64,000 bases of DNA from Pelagisphaera sp964404745 (GCA_964404745.1 CAYOLG010000002.1:105314-169313), one strand, 5' to 3'; counted from the first letter of the stretch, positions 1 to 9,528 are shown. A program made the numbers and translations. Notes: generated from the letters alone by a model not told the origin.

Positions 1-2
1 AT

Positions 3-1154
3 CCAGCTCGCGAGCAGACAGAGGCGCTTTTGGAGGATATCTGGGACGAGTATGTGGAAGCTGTGTCTAGCCGGGCGGACATGAGTTCGGCTGAGTTTCA
101 AGCTTTGGTCGACAGTAAGGGCTTGCTGAATGGTCGGGCCGCCTTGGACGCAGGGATTGTTGACGAATTGGGTTTTGCGGATTCCGTTATCAAAGCTTTG
201 AAGGAAGCAACGGGAGAAGAGTCCGATAAACTTGAATACAAATCCACATCTCTTGCCGAATACATGCGAGCCAAGTCGAAGCTGGCTAAAGGGCAACACG
301 TGGCCGTGGTTTATGCGGAAGGCCCGATTGTGGTAGGAGAAGGAGGACATGGTCAAGTGGGCGGATCCGGTTTGGCTCGCGAGATACGATCGCTGCGGGA
401 AAATGAGGATGTGAAGGCCATCGTCCTGCGGGTGAACAGCCCGGGCGGTTCCGCCTTGGCCAGCGAGGTGATACAGCATGAGATACGATTGGCGAAGGAA
501 AAGATGCCCGTTGTCGTTTCTATGGGTACAGTCGCCGCATCGGGAGGATATTGGATTTCCGCATACGCGGACCGGATCTTCGCCGAGCCCAACACGATTA
601 CCGGTTCGATTGGAGTGATTGGGATGTTTATGAACGTCAAGGAAATCGCCAATCGTCACGGATTTACTTTCGATGTCGTCAAGACGGGCAAGTTCGCCGA
701 CGCCCTCTCGATAGCTCGCCCCAAAACGCCCGAGGAGATGGCTATCGTCCAGCGGGAGGTGGATGACGTGTATGCCGATTTTCTACGCAAGGTATCCGAA
801 GGGCGCGAACAGCCAATTGCCAAGATAAAGGGAATTGCCGAAGGAAGAGTTTGGTCTGGAGAGGATGCGCTTGAGATTGGGTTAGTCGATGAGATTGGCG
901 GCTTGCAAAAAGCGATTGCCTATGCGGCCAAGGAGGCGGGCCTAGACGAGCGCCCCCCCGTACGGGACTACCCAGAACCGACGGACTTCCTTCAAGAGCT
1001 GATGGAGAATTTAACGACGACGGCGTCCCTAGGAGTGGCTGGCGCGCCTCTACGAAAACTCGACGAGGCGGTCGAAGAGCTTAAAGGGATTTCACAGTGG
1101 AACGATCCCAAAGGCGTGTATGCAGTGTTGCCTTACAAAATTTACGCTGACTGA
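3..1154 (+). CDS. sppA: signal peptide peptidase SppA, 67K type, C-terminal part
   Basis: The reading frame is open from the first bases of the window, so the 5' part of the gene lies outside. SppA degrades cleaved signal peptides at the inner membrane as a Ser-Lys protease of the ClpP/crotonase fold. The visible part contains the C-terminal peptidase domain, with the motif VAASGGYWISAYADRIFA carrying the nucleophilic serine (ASGG) followed by the typical TITGSIGVIG stretch. In the 67K family the catalytic lysine lies in the N-terminal domain, which cannot be seen here. The stop at 1152-1154 is 19 bases before the sufT ATG, so the two may be cotranscribed. The family assignment is secure; completeness upstream is unknown. 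Confidence 0.92.
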   Translation, partial: PAREQTEALLEDIWDEYVEAVSSRADMSSAEFQALVDSKGLLNGRAALDAGIVDELGFADSVIKALKEATGEESDKLEYKSTSLAEYMRAKSKLAKGQHVAVVYAEGPIVVGEGGHGQVGGSGLAREIRSLRENEDVKAIVLRVNSPGGSALASEVIQHEIRLAKEKMPVVVSMGTVAASGGYWISAYADRIFAEPNTITGSIGVIGMFMNVKEIANRHGFTFDVVKTGKFADALSIARPKTPEEMAIVQREVDDVYADFLRKVSEGREQPIAKIKGIAEGRVWSGEDALEIGLVDEIGGLQKAIAYAAKEAGLDERPPVRDYPEPTDFLQELMENLTTTASLGVAGAPLRKLDEAVEELKGISQWNDPKGVYAVLPYKIYAD

Positions 1155-1173
1155 CTGAATTGTTTTGCTACCG

Positions 1174-1716
1174 ATGGAAACGAAATTGTTGAAAAGCTGC
1201 AGCGCTGCAATCATCCCGGAAGGGACGGTTATCACCTTGGAGCAGGAGACGCCAGTATTCGTGACGCAAACGCTTGGGGGCAATGTGACGGTAAGGGTAG
1301 GGCAAAGACTCTATCGAATTTCCAGTGTAGATGCTGATGCGGTAGAGGGGCTTGAATTAGATAAGCCGGAATATGGAGATGGCGGGAGCGGCAACGGAAA
1401 ACCTTTCTCGGAAGAAGCAGTTTGGGATGCTTTAAAGCAGTGCTTCGATCCGGAAATACCTGTAAACATAGTGGACCTCGGACTCATATATGATATGCGT
1501 ATCGATGATTCGGATAGGGGCAAAAAAGACGTTTCCATCAAAATGACATTAACGGCTCAAGGTTGCGGCATGGGCCCCGTGATAGCTCAGGATGCGAAGA
1601 ACCGAGTCGAGCAAATCGAAGAAGTCGAGAGGGCGGATGTAGAGATCGTTTGGGATCCTGTATGGAATCCGCAGATGATTTCGGAAGCGGGCCGAAAGGT
1701 GCTCGGTTTGGAATAG
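1174..1716 (+). CDS. sufT: SufT-like Fe-S assembly protein (MIP18/DUF59 domain)
   Basis: About 180 residues. The N-terminal third (about residues 1-65) is the small beta-rich region found in SufT proteins, with EGTVITLEQETPVFVTQTLG. The C-terminal part is a MIP18/DUF59 domain with VWDALKQCFDPEIPVNIVDL and the TAQGCGMGPVIAQDAK motif holding the conserved cysteine. Family members help mature Fe-S proteins. I chose ATG 1174 over an in-frame TTG at 1165; neither has a clear ribosome-binding site. No other suf genes are adjacent, so it stands alone behind sppA. It is convergent with dus, with 16 bases between the stops. Confidence 0.85.
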   Translation: METKLLKSCSAAIIPEGTVITLEQETPVFVTQTLGGNVTVRVGQRLYRISSVDADAVEGLELDKPEYGDGGSGNGKPFSEEAVWDALKQCFDPEIPVNIVDLGLIYDMRIDDSDRGKKDVSIKMTLTAQGCGMGPVIAQDAKNRVEQIEEVERADVEIVWDPVWNPQMISEAGRKVLGLE

Positions 1717-1732
1717 CAGGATAAGCTCATTT

Positions 1733-2779
1733 CTACTCGCGATTGGGTCGAGCTACTACGCCACTATACGGTTCGTCGGAGAAAACGCCGTTTTCTGGTT
1801 TCAGTAAAAACTCGTGGCAGATATCGAATAGTTCGCCTTCCGATTGAGCTCTTCGAGCTCGGTAGATAAACTGTCCATCGGGATCCACGCCTTGGCCGAT
1901 GAAATTGAGGAATTTCTTCATCTTGTTCACATGGGCTTTTTCTTTTATCCAAGGCTTTTTCAGTTGGTCGAAAAGCGCTCTTATGTAGTCATATACACGA
2001 TACAATTGAACTGGCTTGCTGCGTCCGGTGGACTCGTATTCTCGAATTTGCTGGAAAATCCAGGGATTGCGAATCGCATGTCTTCCGATCATGACTCCTG
2101 CAGCTCCAGTGAAGTCGATTATTTCGCGGGCCCTTCTCGCGGAGGTCACGTCTCCATTGGCCAACACTGGACAGGACACGGTTTCCACGGCCCGTTTAAT
2201 GGCATCGTAGCGCACGGCGCTTCGGTACATCTCTTTCACGGTTCGGCCGTGGACGCTGAGAAGGTCTACCTTCCATTTGTTGATCAATTGCAGAATCGTC
2301 TCGAAGTTCTCTTGATCCTCGAATCCGATTCGCATTTTCACCGAGAAGATCCCAGGAATGGCGTTTCTGAGTTCGCCGAGAATGCGATCCACTTTGCTGG
2401 GCTCGCGCAATAGGCCACCGCCGCATCGCTTTTTGTACACGGTAGGGGCTGGGCAGCCCATATTTAGATCGATTCCAGCGACGGGGTATTCGAGCAGTTC
2501 AAGGGTCGTTCGTTTGAGGTGATGGATGTCTTCTCCGATCATTTGGGCGAAGATCGGGCGCCCTGTTCTATTTTCGGTAATGGATTCGAGAATCGGTTTT
2601 TCCAAACGCGATTGAACGTGCACGCGAAAGTATTCGGTAAAAAAGTAGTCGGGATTTCCAAATTGGGAGATGACTGACATGAAAGGCAGGTTGGTGACAT
2701 CCTGCATTGGGGCCAAAGCGGTGATCGGCTGATCGATCGCGATGGTTGGGGGGAGCTCCCTTGCCGATTCCGTCTGCAT
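1733..2779 (-). CDS. dus: tRNA-dihydrouridine synthase
   Basis: FMN-dependent enzyme that reduces uridines in tRNA to dihydrouridine. The start of the TIM barrel is clear (PITALAPMQDVTNLPF), followed by the catalytic region NMGCPAPTVYKKRCGGGLL with the active-site cysteine. The phosphate-binding region VLANGDVTSARRAREI and the GVMIGRHAIRNPWIF motif follow. I use ATG 2779 (348 aa); an upstream in-frame TTG at 2818 would add 13 residues. It is the last gene of a minus-strand run leuS-lpxI-DUF151-dus and starts 66 bases after the DUF151 stop. The exact Dus subfamily is not resolved by reading alone, although the cysteine motif resembles DusB. Confidence 0.9.
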   Translation of the reverse strand: MQTESARELPPTIAIDQPITALAPMQDVTNLPFMSVISQFGNPDYFFTEYFRVHVQSRLEKPILESITENRTGRPIFAQMIGEDIHHLKRTTLELLEYPVAGIDLNMGCPAPTVYKKRCGGGLLREPSKVDRILGELRNAIPGIFSVKMRIGFEDQENFETILQLINKWKVDLLSVHGRTVKEMYRSAVRYDAIKRAVETVSCPVLANGDVTSARRAREIIDFTGAAGVMIGRHAIRNPWIFQQIREYESTGRSKPVQLYRVYDYIRALFDQLKKPWIKEKAHVNKMKKFLNFIGQGVDPDGQFIYRARRAQSEGELFDICHEFLLKPENGVFSDEPYSGVVARPNRE

Positions 2780-2845
2780 GCTGGCTTGGGAGAAAAGCAG
2801 GCATGCCTCGCTATTCAAGCTTTCTTCAAGCTCGAATGGATAGCA

Positions 2846-3307
2846 TTAGACCTCTTTGTTTCCCTCGTTCTGCTCCTTCAGCACCCGCTCGAGTATAGGG
2901 CTCATGTCATCGACCGAATTGAAAACTTCCTCGGTCGTGAAAATGGGTACTTCATTCTGGAGAGAGAGAACAATCGAATCGCTGGGCCGGGCATCGAGTT
3001 CCAGGATTTTCTTGGCAACCTCGTTTTCCATTTCCACAAAAATGCGGGCGAAAAAGGTGCTTTCCTGAACGTCGTTAATAAGAATTCTAGTGATTCTGGC
3101 ATCGAGGCCTTTGAGCATGCTGCTCATAAGGTCGTGGGTTAGCGGCCGTTCTTTTTTCACGCCGTTCAAGGCCATTGAAATGGCGTTGCCCACACTGTGG
3201 TCCACGTAAATGACGTACGCTTTATCTTCATTCCCGAGGAAAACAGCGCACCCGTTAACAGTGGGCATGACTGCTTTTACGGAAACTGGGACGACGCGAG
3301 AACTCAT
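2846..3307 (-). CDS. DUF151 / bifunctional nuclease family protein
   Basis: About 153 residues from ATG 3307. The family signature is visible: a beta-rich N-terminus with GCAVFLGNEDKAYVIYVDHSVG, then the conserved RPLTHDLMSSMLKGL and the ELDARPSDSIVLSLQNEVPIF block near residues 100-120. Family members are called bifunctional (DNase/RNase) nucleases, but the cellular substrate is generally unclear. In-frame starts at 3346 and further upstream exist, but 3307 gives the usual short N-terminus before the first strand. It lies between lpxI and dus in a probable operon. The C-terminus is a charged helix. Confidence 0.8.
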   Translation of the reverse strand: MSSRVVPVSVKAVMPTVNGCAVFLGNEDKAYVIYVDHSVGNAISMALNGVKKERPLTHDLMSSMLKGLDARITRILINDVQESTFFARIFVEMENEVAKKILELDARPSDSIVLSLQNEVPIFTTEEVFNSVDDMSPILERVLKEQNEGNKEV

Positions 3308-3419
3308 GGATAATTGCTTGGCTAAAAATGGAGGGCGAGTTGCCATGGGGCAAACCAATTGAGGAATCGTCTCCGATCCCCGGCACATTAAATTATAAAT
3401 CGAATTACTTTTGCCGGTC

Positions 3420-4265
3420 TCAGAATCCCATCAATTGGATCTTCGAGGCTTCCGCCTCCGCGAGGGTTTTAGCTTTTTCGAGTATAATAACACAGTCCGC
3501 TTTCAAGAGAGCTGTTTTGATGCCGGCTTCCCTCATTGTTTCCAGGGTGCGAAGACCAAATACGGGCACGTCGAACCGAAAGTCCTGCTCGTTTTTCACG
3601 GTTTTGACGAACACGAGTTGATCAGTCTTGAATTCCCCAGCCCGTCGCAACATTGGATCGGTCCCCTCGAAAGCCTCGACGGCGAGCACGGTTCCCTTGC
3701 GGACGACTACGCCTTGACCGATGTCTAGTCGGGCTACTTCTTGGGCAATGTGGATGCCATGCTCCAGGTAAGTGTCTTCGACTTTCTCGAATTGACTCGT
3801 GATGGGCCCTTTGGTGGCTAGCTCATCGTCAAGGAATGCCCGGGCGTCGATCGCTGTCTGGCCGTTTTGGGAAAGCGCGTCGGCGATCGCCCCAAAAATC
3901 GTGCCAGCGTTCTTGCGCTTAAGTTTTACCAATAGACTGGCTGCTTTCAGATCCGGCTTTAGACCGCGGAACAGTTTGCCCGGCTTTACCTGGCCTGCCG
4001 CGATCGTATAGCGGCAATTGAATGTTCTCAGGGCCCGGAGCCATTTGCCAATTTGTCCCACGTTGATGCGGACGCGTTCGTTCTCTGGAAAAGATTCGTA
4101 GAGTTCTTCGGTCGCCTCTTCCTCGAATGCGATGAGTCGCATGCGGATGCCTTTGGCGCGGGCCCGATCTGCCACCAGTTTTGGGTAGACGCCTCGCCCG
4201 GCGATCAATCCGACTGGCTGAGAGCGATCAAAATCCGGAGGCAAATAGCGCGAAAGAGAGTCCAT
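3420..4265 (-). CDS. lpxI: UDP-2,3-diacylglucosamine pyrophosphatase LpxI-like (DUF1009)
   Basis: 281 residues, a normal length for LpxI. The protein opens with PVGLIAGRGVYPKLVADRA, the typical N-terminal nucleotide-fold region. It has the family features RALRTFNCRYTIAAGQVKPG, DGVL-type central strands (IGQGVVVRKGTVLAVEAFEG) and the C-terminal LPVFGLRTLETM-like segment. LpxI hydrolyses UDP-2,3-diacylglucosamine to lipid X in lipid A synthesis at the membrane and replaces LpxH in many non-enteric bacteria. This supports a lipid A-containing outer membrane. It starts 61 bases after the leuS stop on the same strand. Other lpx genes are not in the window. Confidence 0.87.
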   Translation of the reverse strand: MDSLSRYLPPDFDRSQPVGLIAGRGVYPKLVADRARAKGIRMRLIAFEEEATEELYESFPENERVRINVGQIGKWLRALRTFNCRYTIAAGQVKPGKLFRGLKPDLKAASLLVKLKRKNAGTIFGAIADALSQNGQTAIDARAFLDDELATKGPITSQFEKVEDTYLEHGIHIAQEVARLDIGQGVVVRKGTVLAVEAFEGTDPMLRRAGEFKTDQLVFVKTVKNEQDFRFDVPVFGLRTLETMREAGIKTALLKADCVIILEKAKTLAEAEASKIQLMGF

Positions 4266-4326
4266 TTTAGGAATGCGAGGGCGATCGGCAGTCGAGAGCC
4301 TCCTGCCATAGCGGCGTTTCAGCGGA

Positions 4327-6897
4327 TCAGTTAGCGACGATGTTGATGATTTTCCCGGGAACGAAAATCGCCTTCCGGATCGTCTTTCCCTCTATTTGGG
4401 CAATGACGCGAGGCTCTGCCTTGGCGAGAGCCAGTACATCCTCTTCGGTGGCCGATTTCGAGACGAGGGCCTGTCCGCGGAATTTCCCGTTTACCTGGAA
4501 GACGATTTTCACTTCCGACGTTTCCAGCTTGGAGGCATCTACTTCGGGCCACGGGGCGTAGCACACAGATGGCGTTTCGCCTAAGCGGACCCAAAGCTCC
4601 TCGCAAATATGGGGCGCGAGGGGGGCCAGCAATTTGACAAAACACTTGGCGGTGGCCGGACTCATAGTTTCGCGGGTCTGCAGGTGATTCACGAGAATCA
4701 TCAGTTGGGATATCGCCGTATTGAAGTTGAGGCGATCGAGATCTTGGGTGACTTTCTGGATCGAATGGTTTAAGAGAGACAATGTTTCTTCGCCGTCTTT
4801 TGCTTCGTCGCTGATTTTTGGATTCAGGTTTCCATCCTTGCCAACAATTTCTCGCCAGACTTTTCCGAGAAAGCGGTTGATGCCCCCGATTCCTTTCGAG
4901 TTCCATGGCTTGCGGGCTTCCAAAGGCCCGAGAAACATCAAGTGCAAGCGCAGCGTGTCTACTCCGTACTCGCTGACAACTTCCACTGGGTCGACTCCAT
5001 TGCCGGCGCTTTTGGATATCTTCTTCCCATCCTCTCCAAGCAGCATGCCTTGATGAAAAAGCTTGGTGAAGGGCTCTTTTGTCGGAACGAGCCCCTCGTC
5101 ATAGAGAACCTTGTGCCAGAAACGCGAATACAAAAGATGGAGTACGGCGTGCTCCTGGCCGCCGATATAGAGGTCGGGAGCCTTCCAATAGGAGAGCGAT
5201 TCTCGGGACGCGAGTTCCTCGACGTTGTCCGGATCCATGTAGCGAAGGTAGTACCAGCAGGATCCGGCCCATTGTGGCATAGTATTGGTCTCTCGGGTGG
5301 CCCGTATCCAACTTTCTCCACTCGGTTTGTCGGATGATGCCGGCACAAATTCGCCGGTTTCGAAGTTATACCAGATCTCGAGCCAGTCGGTGACGTTCTT
5401 CAGCGGGCTTTCTCCGGTCCCAGCCGGTTTGTAGGATTCTACTTCAGGCAGTTTGAGCGGCAGAGAGGCAGGGGGGACAGGCAAGGCGTAGCGTTCGCCA
5501 TTTTCGTCAGTGAAGCTGACGGGAGTTTCGGGAAGCCATTCGTCCAGGACTCTGCTGTCGACGGCTTTTTGGTAGTCCTCTTTGGTTACCCAAGCTATAG
5601 GGAAAGGCTCGCCCCAGTAGCGCTGCCTTGAAAAGAGCCAGTCGCGAAGCTTGTACTGAACGCTTTCCTCGCCCAAGCCTGCTGCACCGAGTTTTTGAGT
5701 GATGCGAACGATGCCATCTTTCGACAAAAGCCCATCGAACTCTCCTGAGTTCATCAACTTGCCATCCCCGATGTAGGGGAGCGATTCGCCGCTAGGCCCT
5801 TCTATAACCTGAACGATTGGGAGATCGAACTGCTGGGCGAATTCAAAATCGCGTTCGTCGTGGGCGGGAACGGCCATGATAGCGCCGGTCCCGTAGCTTA
5901 TGAGTACGTAGTCGGCGACCCAGATGGGAACTCGTTTTCCTGTCAGTGGATGGATGGCATGCGTCCCGGTGAATACGCCCGTCTTTTCTTTGGCCAGATC
6001 CGTCCGTTCGAGATCGCTCTTGGCGGCGGCCGATTCGACATAGCTGGCGACCGCTTCCCGTTGAGTCTCGCTTGTGATTTTTTCCACTAGCGGGTGTTCG
6101 GGAGCAATAACCATGTAGGTAGCTCCCATCAGGGTATCAGGTCGGGTGGTGTAGATCTCCAGAGCTTCGTTTGCGTTCTCGATGGCGAAACGGGCGGTGG
6201 CGCCTTTCGATTTACCAATCCACTCTTGTTGCATCTTTTTGGTGGATGCCGGCCAATCCACTCCTTCAAGATCTTCGAGCAATCGATTGGCGTAGGCCGT
6301 AATCCGGAGCACCCATTGTCGCAAGCTGCGCCTGACTACTGGATGATTGCCACGTTCGGAACGTCCATCGATTACTTCTTCGTTGGCCAAGACGGTCAAG
6401 AGCTCTTCGCACCACCAGACAGGGCGCTTGTCGACGTAAGCGAGCCCTCGTTTAAAAAGGAGCAAGAAGATCCACTGAGTCCATCGGTAGTAGTTGGGAT
6501 CGGTGGTGTCGACTTCCCTATCGTAGTCGAATGAGAATCCGAGAGACTTCAACTGATTCCGAAAGTGGTTGATTCGCTCGATGGAAGTTTTGCGCGGATG
6601 AGCGCCAGTCTTGATGGCGTACTGCTCGGTCGGCAGCCCGAAGGCATCCCATCCAATTGGGTGCAAAACGTTTTTTCCTTTGGCCCGTTGGTAGCGTGCG
6701 ACAATGTCGGAACCTGTGTATCCCAGAGGGTGCCCAATGTGGAGACCGGTTCCGGAAGGATAGGGAAACATATCCAGGACGTAATACTTCTCCTTGGAGG
6801 CGTCATCGTGAGTGGCGAAGGTCTTTTCGTCTTCCCAACGCTTTTGCCAGGCGGGTTCGATCTCCGAGAAACGATAATCTGGGCTATTTGCGGCCAT
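4327..6897 (-). CDS. leuS: leucyl-tRNA synthetase
   Basis: 856 residues, full length for a bacterial LeuRS, which charges tRNA-Leu. The class I signature is at about residues 47-57 (PSGTGLHIGHP) and the KMSKS loop reads KKISKS at about 625-630. An editing (CP1) domain with TTRPDTLMGATYMVIAPEHP lies in the middle, including the AVPAHDERDFEFA region that binds the mischarged amino acid. The anticodon-binding helical domain and the C-terminal LeuRS appendage (NGKFRG...) complete the protein. It is first in the minus-strand run that continues into lpxI. The 370 bases upstream hold only a dispersed repeat. Confidence 0.97.
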   Translation of the reverse strand: MAANSPDYRFSEIEPAWQKRWEDEKTFATHDDASKEKYYVLDMFPYPSGTGLHIGHPLGYTGSDIVARYQRAKGKNVLHPIGWDAFGLPTEQYAIKTGAHPRKTSIERINHFRNQLKSLGFSFDYDREVDTTDPNYYRWTQWIFLLLFKRGLAYVDKRPVWWCEELLTVLANEEVIDGRSERGNHPVVRRSLRQWVLRITAYANRLLEDLEGVDWPASTKKMQQEWIGKSKGATARFAIENANEALEIYTTRPDTLMGATYMVIAPEHPLVEKITSETQREAVASYVESAAAKSDLERTDLAKEKTGVFTGTHAIHPLTGKRVPIWVADYVLISYGTGAIMAVPAHDERDFEFAQQFDLPIVQVIEGPSGESLPYIGDGKLMNSGEFDGLLSKDGIVRITQKLGAAGLGEESVQYKLRDWLFSRQRYWGEPFPIAWVTKEDYQKAVDSRVLDEWLPETPVSFTDENGERYALPVPPASLPLKLPEVESYKPAGTGESPLKNVTDWLEIWYNFETGEFVPASSDKPSGESWIRATRETNTMPQWAGSCWYYLRYMDPDNVEELASRESLSYWKAPDLYIGGQEHAVLHLLYSRFWHKVLYDEGLVPTKEPFTKLFHQGMLLGEDGKKISKSAGNGVDPVEVVSEYGVDTLRLHLMFLGPLEARKPWNSKGIGGINRFLGKVWREIVGKDGNLNPKISDEAKDGEETLSLLNHSIQKVTQDLDRLNFNTAISQLMILVNHLQTRETMSPATAKCFVKLLAPLAPHICEELWVRLGETPSVCYAPWPEVDASKLETSEVKIVFQVNGKFRGQALVSKSATEEDVLALAKAEPRVIAQIEGKTIRKAIFVPGKIINIVAN

Positions 6898-7178
6898 TTT
6901 TAAAAAAGGTGGGCACTGTTGGAGAAAAAGTGACTTCCGTCAATCACCCAAGAGCTTAACGGCATCCTTAGAAAGGACACCCGTTTGCAGCCATTTTCGT
7001 TCTCCGGACGCTTCTGCCGGCGAGGTCGACTCAAGCGGCGCGGCGCCATTACACCCTGATCTCTATGGCATCATGGAAATTCGGTGGGCGCATGGGGATC
7101 GCTTGTATACTACCGAACTAGGCAAGATAGGCAATTCTCCCGCTCGCTGTGTCGGCCAACTTGATTGGGTTACCTTGA

Positions 7179-7251
7179 AGGAAGCGCGCAAGCGAGCGAA
7201 TCAACGAGGGCCCATTCCAGCAAAACAATTGCTCGCAAGGGAGCCTCCTAC
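7179..7251 (+). repeat. dispersed repeat family R1, copy A
   Basis: Within the 6898-7269 gap upstream of leuS. About 73 bases with a CGAGCGAATCAACGA-type left part and a TTGCTCGCAAGGGAGCCTCC-type right part, separated by a GGGCCCATTCCAG core. The ends contain CTCGC/GCGAG half-palindromes. Two similar copies are at 24032-24108 (same orientation) and 32725-32798 (opposite orientation). An open frame covering 7073-7273 runs through the repeat but shows no protein-like features. Nothing else was recognised in this gap. Confidence 0.65.
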
Positions 7252-7269
7252 ATTAATCGTGGCTCCAGA

Positions 7270-9273
7270 CTAAACGTAGTTGTACTCGAGCTCTTCCTTG
7301 GCGATTGCGATTTCCCGCTGCAGACCGTCGTAGGCAGTTTGATTTTCCTGCATACGACGGATGAGCTCATTGTTTTTACGTTTTAAATACTCGGGGGAAC
7401 CTTTGATCTGGGCAAGTTTGTGGTAGCGCTTGGCGGCCGCCTGTAATCTCCATCCGGGAGCGAGCGCCAAGGCGGATATGGTTGCCACGCCACTAGCTAC
7501 AAAGGCCAAGAGGCTGATGGGCGTCTCCAGCGAGACCCCGGCAAGCATGGATCCGACTGCAAGCAGCACGAGCAAGCTGATGTAGAGGCCGTTTTTCCCT
7601 CTCACGAGCTGGGGATCGGGCTCGTTCGGAATCAGGGTTCCATTCTTCTTAAACCGCTTTATCAATATGGTTACCTGAGTGTGTTGGGCCTGGATTACGT
7701 GTAGACGTTCTAGCAAGACAGTGAGGGAATTGCCGAGATCCTGCAGCTTGTTCTGCAGATAGGTCTCCCGGTCCTCCCATATCCTGGCCGCCCTTTGGTA
7801 GATTGCGTGCGATCCTTGGTGGCAGAGATTGTTCGCTGTGGTTTTTAGGTCTTGTCCTAGTACGCCGGATACATGAGTGAACCGTTTTCTTGCGGCAAAG
7901 TAGCATTCCTTTTCCCTCAGAAGGGCCGAAATTTCCTCGGTATTTTCTCCAAACAAGGCATCGTGCCTGTCGCCATCGATCCATTCGAGTCCGGATAAGA
8001 GATATAGACGAGAGCGATCGGCGTGGGAAGGGACATTGCGAACGAGGCGGGCATAAGGGAGCCATCGTTGTTCGGCCTCCCGAAAGTTGGGGCTTTCCTC
8101 AATGGAATTGATGGCGGCCAGCCGTACGCTGTCGTCGAGTCGCAGCCCTTTGCCGGTTTGCTCGGGAGCTATCGAACCGGGTAGGCCAGAGAGCCAGCGA
8201 ATCGCTTCACTTGAACGCCCTGGACCTAAGATGGCGTCCAATTCGTCGGCATAGATCGATTCCGGAAGCGAGCAAATAGCGAGCTTTTCGCGAGCATCCT
8301 TTGGCAGGGAGGCAACGCGCTCTCTCGCCATTTCGATAGATTGGCGGCTGATGGCTCGCGTCGTCAGCTCTTCAGCCGCTTTCACGGTCTCTTCTGGATA
8401 GCCCAGCCCCCTGACGAATACGAATTTAGCCTCCTCCTGTGAGCAGCCTTTATCCATGGCGAAATCGATTACGGACTCGATCCCCGCTGGCCCCAGTTCG
8501 AAGTCGGCCACGAGCGTGTCCCATTCTCCCCAAGTTCGTTCAGCGGCATGAAAGGCATACGTCTCTCCCGTCTCCTCCACGACAACGAGGTTTCTTCTGT
8601 GTGGGCCTTTGGTGGCGGCTGGGATAACATAATCGCGAAACCAATCCCGAACGGATCCTGATAGCGTGTCATCATTTTCTAGATGGAGCAGAACGAGGTC
8701 CGCGCCCATGGATTGCAAGGGCAAGGCGTCTAAAAATGCTTCTGCTTGATTTCCAGCCCTATTGTTGCCGAGACCGACGGATACCTCGATATCTTCGCGA
8801 ATGAAGTTTGTTCGACCTACCGATGCGGAGGCAGCGGCATTCACGTAGGGCTTTTTGTTTTCCGCGATACCCGAGTGGGTAATTAGCAGCGAGTCGTCGG
8901 ATCGTATGGGATCGATTTTGCCTTTTTGGGAGTCTTCGAGGCGTTTGGAGACGGCTTCTTCCATGTCAGGATTTTGAGGGAAGCGCACCCCTTGGCTGCA
9001 GGCCGCGACGAATTCCTGGGGAGTGTCGATGGATGGGTCCGCTTTCGGGGTGATCCAAACGATTTTCTTTTTCGCCATGAAATCGGATTCGCGAAGGGAT
9101 TTGAGGAAGGTTGTCTTTCCGACTCCGTTAGATCCGTAAAGGTTGACGACTCTGAGAGAACTGAGCGTGAATTCCTCGAGGGGAAGCATACCGAAAAAAG
9201 TCCGAACCGCCTCGATCCGAGGGATGAGATCTTCGGGTGTGTCTATCACCAGTTCCTGAGCGCTTTCGTTCAT
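7270..9273 (-). CDS. membrane-anchored P-loop (STAND/AAA-like) NTPase, unknown function
   Basis: 667 residues, not recognised as a named protein. A clear Walker A motif, NLYGSNGVGKTTF, lies near residues 45-57. A hydrophobic strand ending in acidic residues (LVLLHLENDD, about 190-200) is a possible Walker B. The middle (about 270-400) is alpha-helical with a winged-helix-like segment (REKLAICSLPESIYADELDAI cut short here), as seen after STAND-type NTPase domains. The C-terminus has two predicted membrane helices at about 562-579 and 586-605, then a charged coiled coil. It starts at ATG 9273, preceded by AGG. It stands alone next to the decaying flagellar island and could be a membrane-tethered signalling or scaffold NTPase. 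Confidence 0.75.
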   Translation of the reverse strand: MNESAQELVIDTPEDLIPRIEAVRTFFGMLPLEEFTLSSLRVVNLYGSNGVGKTTFLKSLRESDFMAKKKIVWITPKADPSIDTPQEFVAACSQGVRFPQNPDMEEAVSKRLEDSQKGKIDPIRSDDSLLITHSGIAENKKPYVNAAASASVGRTNFIREDIEVSVGLGNNRAGNQAEAFLDALPLQSMGADLVLLHLENDDTLSGSVRDWFRDYVIPAATKGPHRRNLVVVEETGETYAFHAAERTWGEWDTLVADFELGPAGIESVIDFAMDKGCSQEEAKFVFVRGLGYPEETVKAAEELTTRAISRQSIEMARERVASLPKDAREKLAICSLPESIYADELDAILGPGRSSEAIRWLSGLPGSIAPEQTGKGLRLDDSVRLAAINSIEESPNFREAEQRWLPYARLVRNVPSHADRSRLYLLSGLEWIDGDRHDALFGENTEEISALLREKECYFAARKRFTHVSGVLGQDLKTTANNLCHQGSHAIYQRAARIWEDRETYLQNKLQDLGNSLTVLLERLHVIQAQHTQVTILIKRFKKNGTLIPNEPDPQLVRGKNGLYISLLVLLAVGSMLAGVSLETPISLLAFVASGVATISALALAPGWRLQAAAKRYHKLAQIKGSPEYLKRKNNELIRRMQENQTAYDGLQREIAIAKEELEYNYV

Positions 9274-9375
9274 CGCCTATAGGTGGCATATACTAGGCCA
9301 CAAAGCGAATCGGCTCGATATAGGGAAGAGTTGAGGTTGCCCGCCAGTATGCACAAAAGTTTTACAGTTGAAATG

Positions 9376-9443
9376 GGTAGCGGGCGATCTCCGAGCGCCC
9401 ACTTTCAGTAGGGGCCATCGGCGCTCGGAGATCGCTCGCTACC
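9376..9443. repeat. long near-perfect inverted repeat
   Basis: Arms of 24 bases at 9376-9399 and 9420-9443 match at 23 of 24 positions around a 20-base spacer. The left arm reads GGTAGCGGGCGATCTCCGAG followed by CGCC. It sits in the 255-base gap between the P-loop NTPase gene and the ATP-grasp pseudogene. There is no U-run, so it is not an ordinary intrinsic terminator. It could be a REP/MITE-like element. No second full copy was found in the window. Confidence 0.7.
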
Positions 9444-9528
9444 TTTAGAATGGCCTGGTGTCCTAACGCGGGAATCGCTACTTAGAGAGATTCGCCATTG
9501 GATCGGGAAAGTCGAAGAGGGCGTCGCG

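Noticed and set aside
1844..2413. Plus-strand open frame over dus
   Set aside because: Shadow of the dus gene on the opposite strand, with no independent features.
7073..7273. Open frame of 66 codons upstream of leuS
   Set aside because: It runs through repeat R1, has no ribosome-binding site and shows no protein-like pattern.
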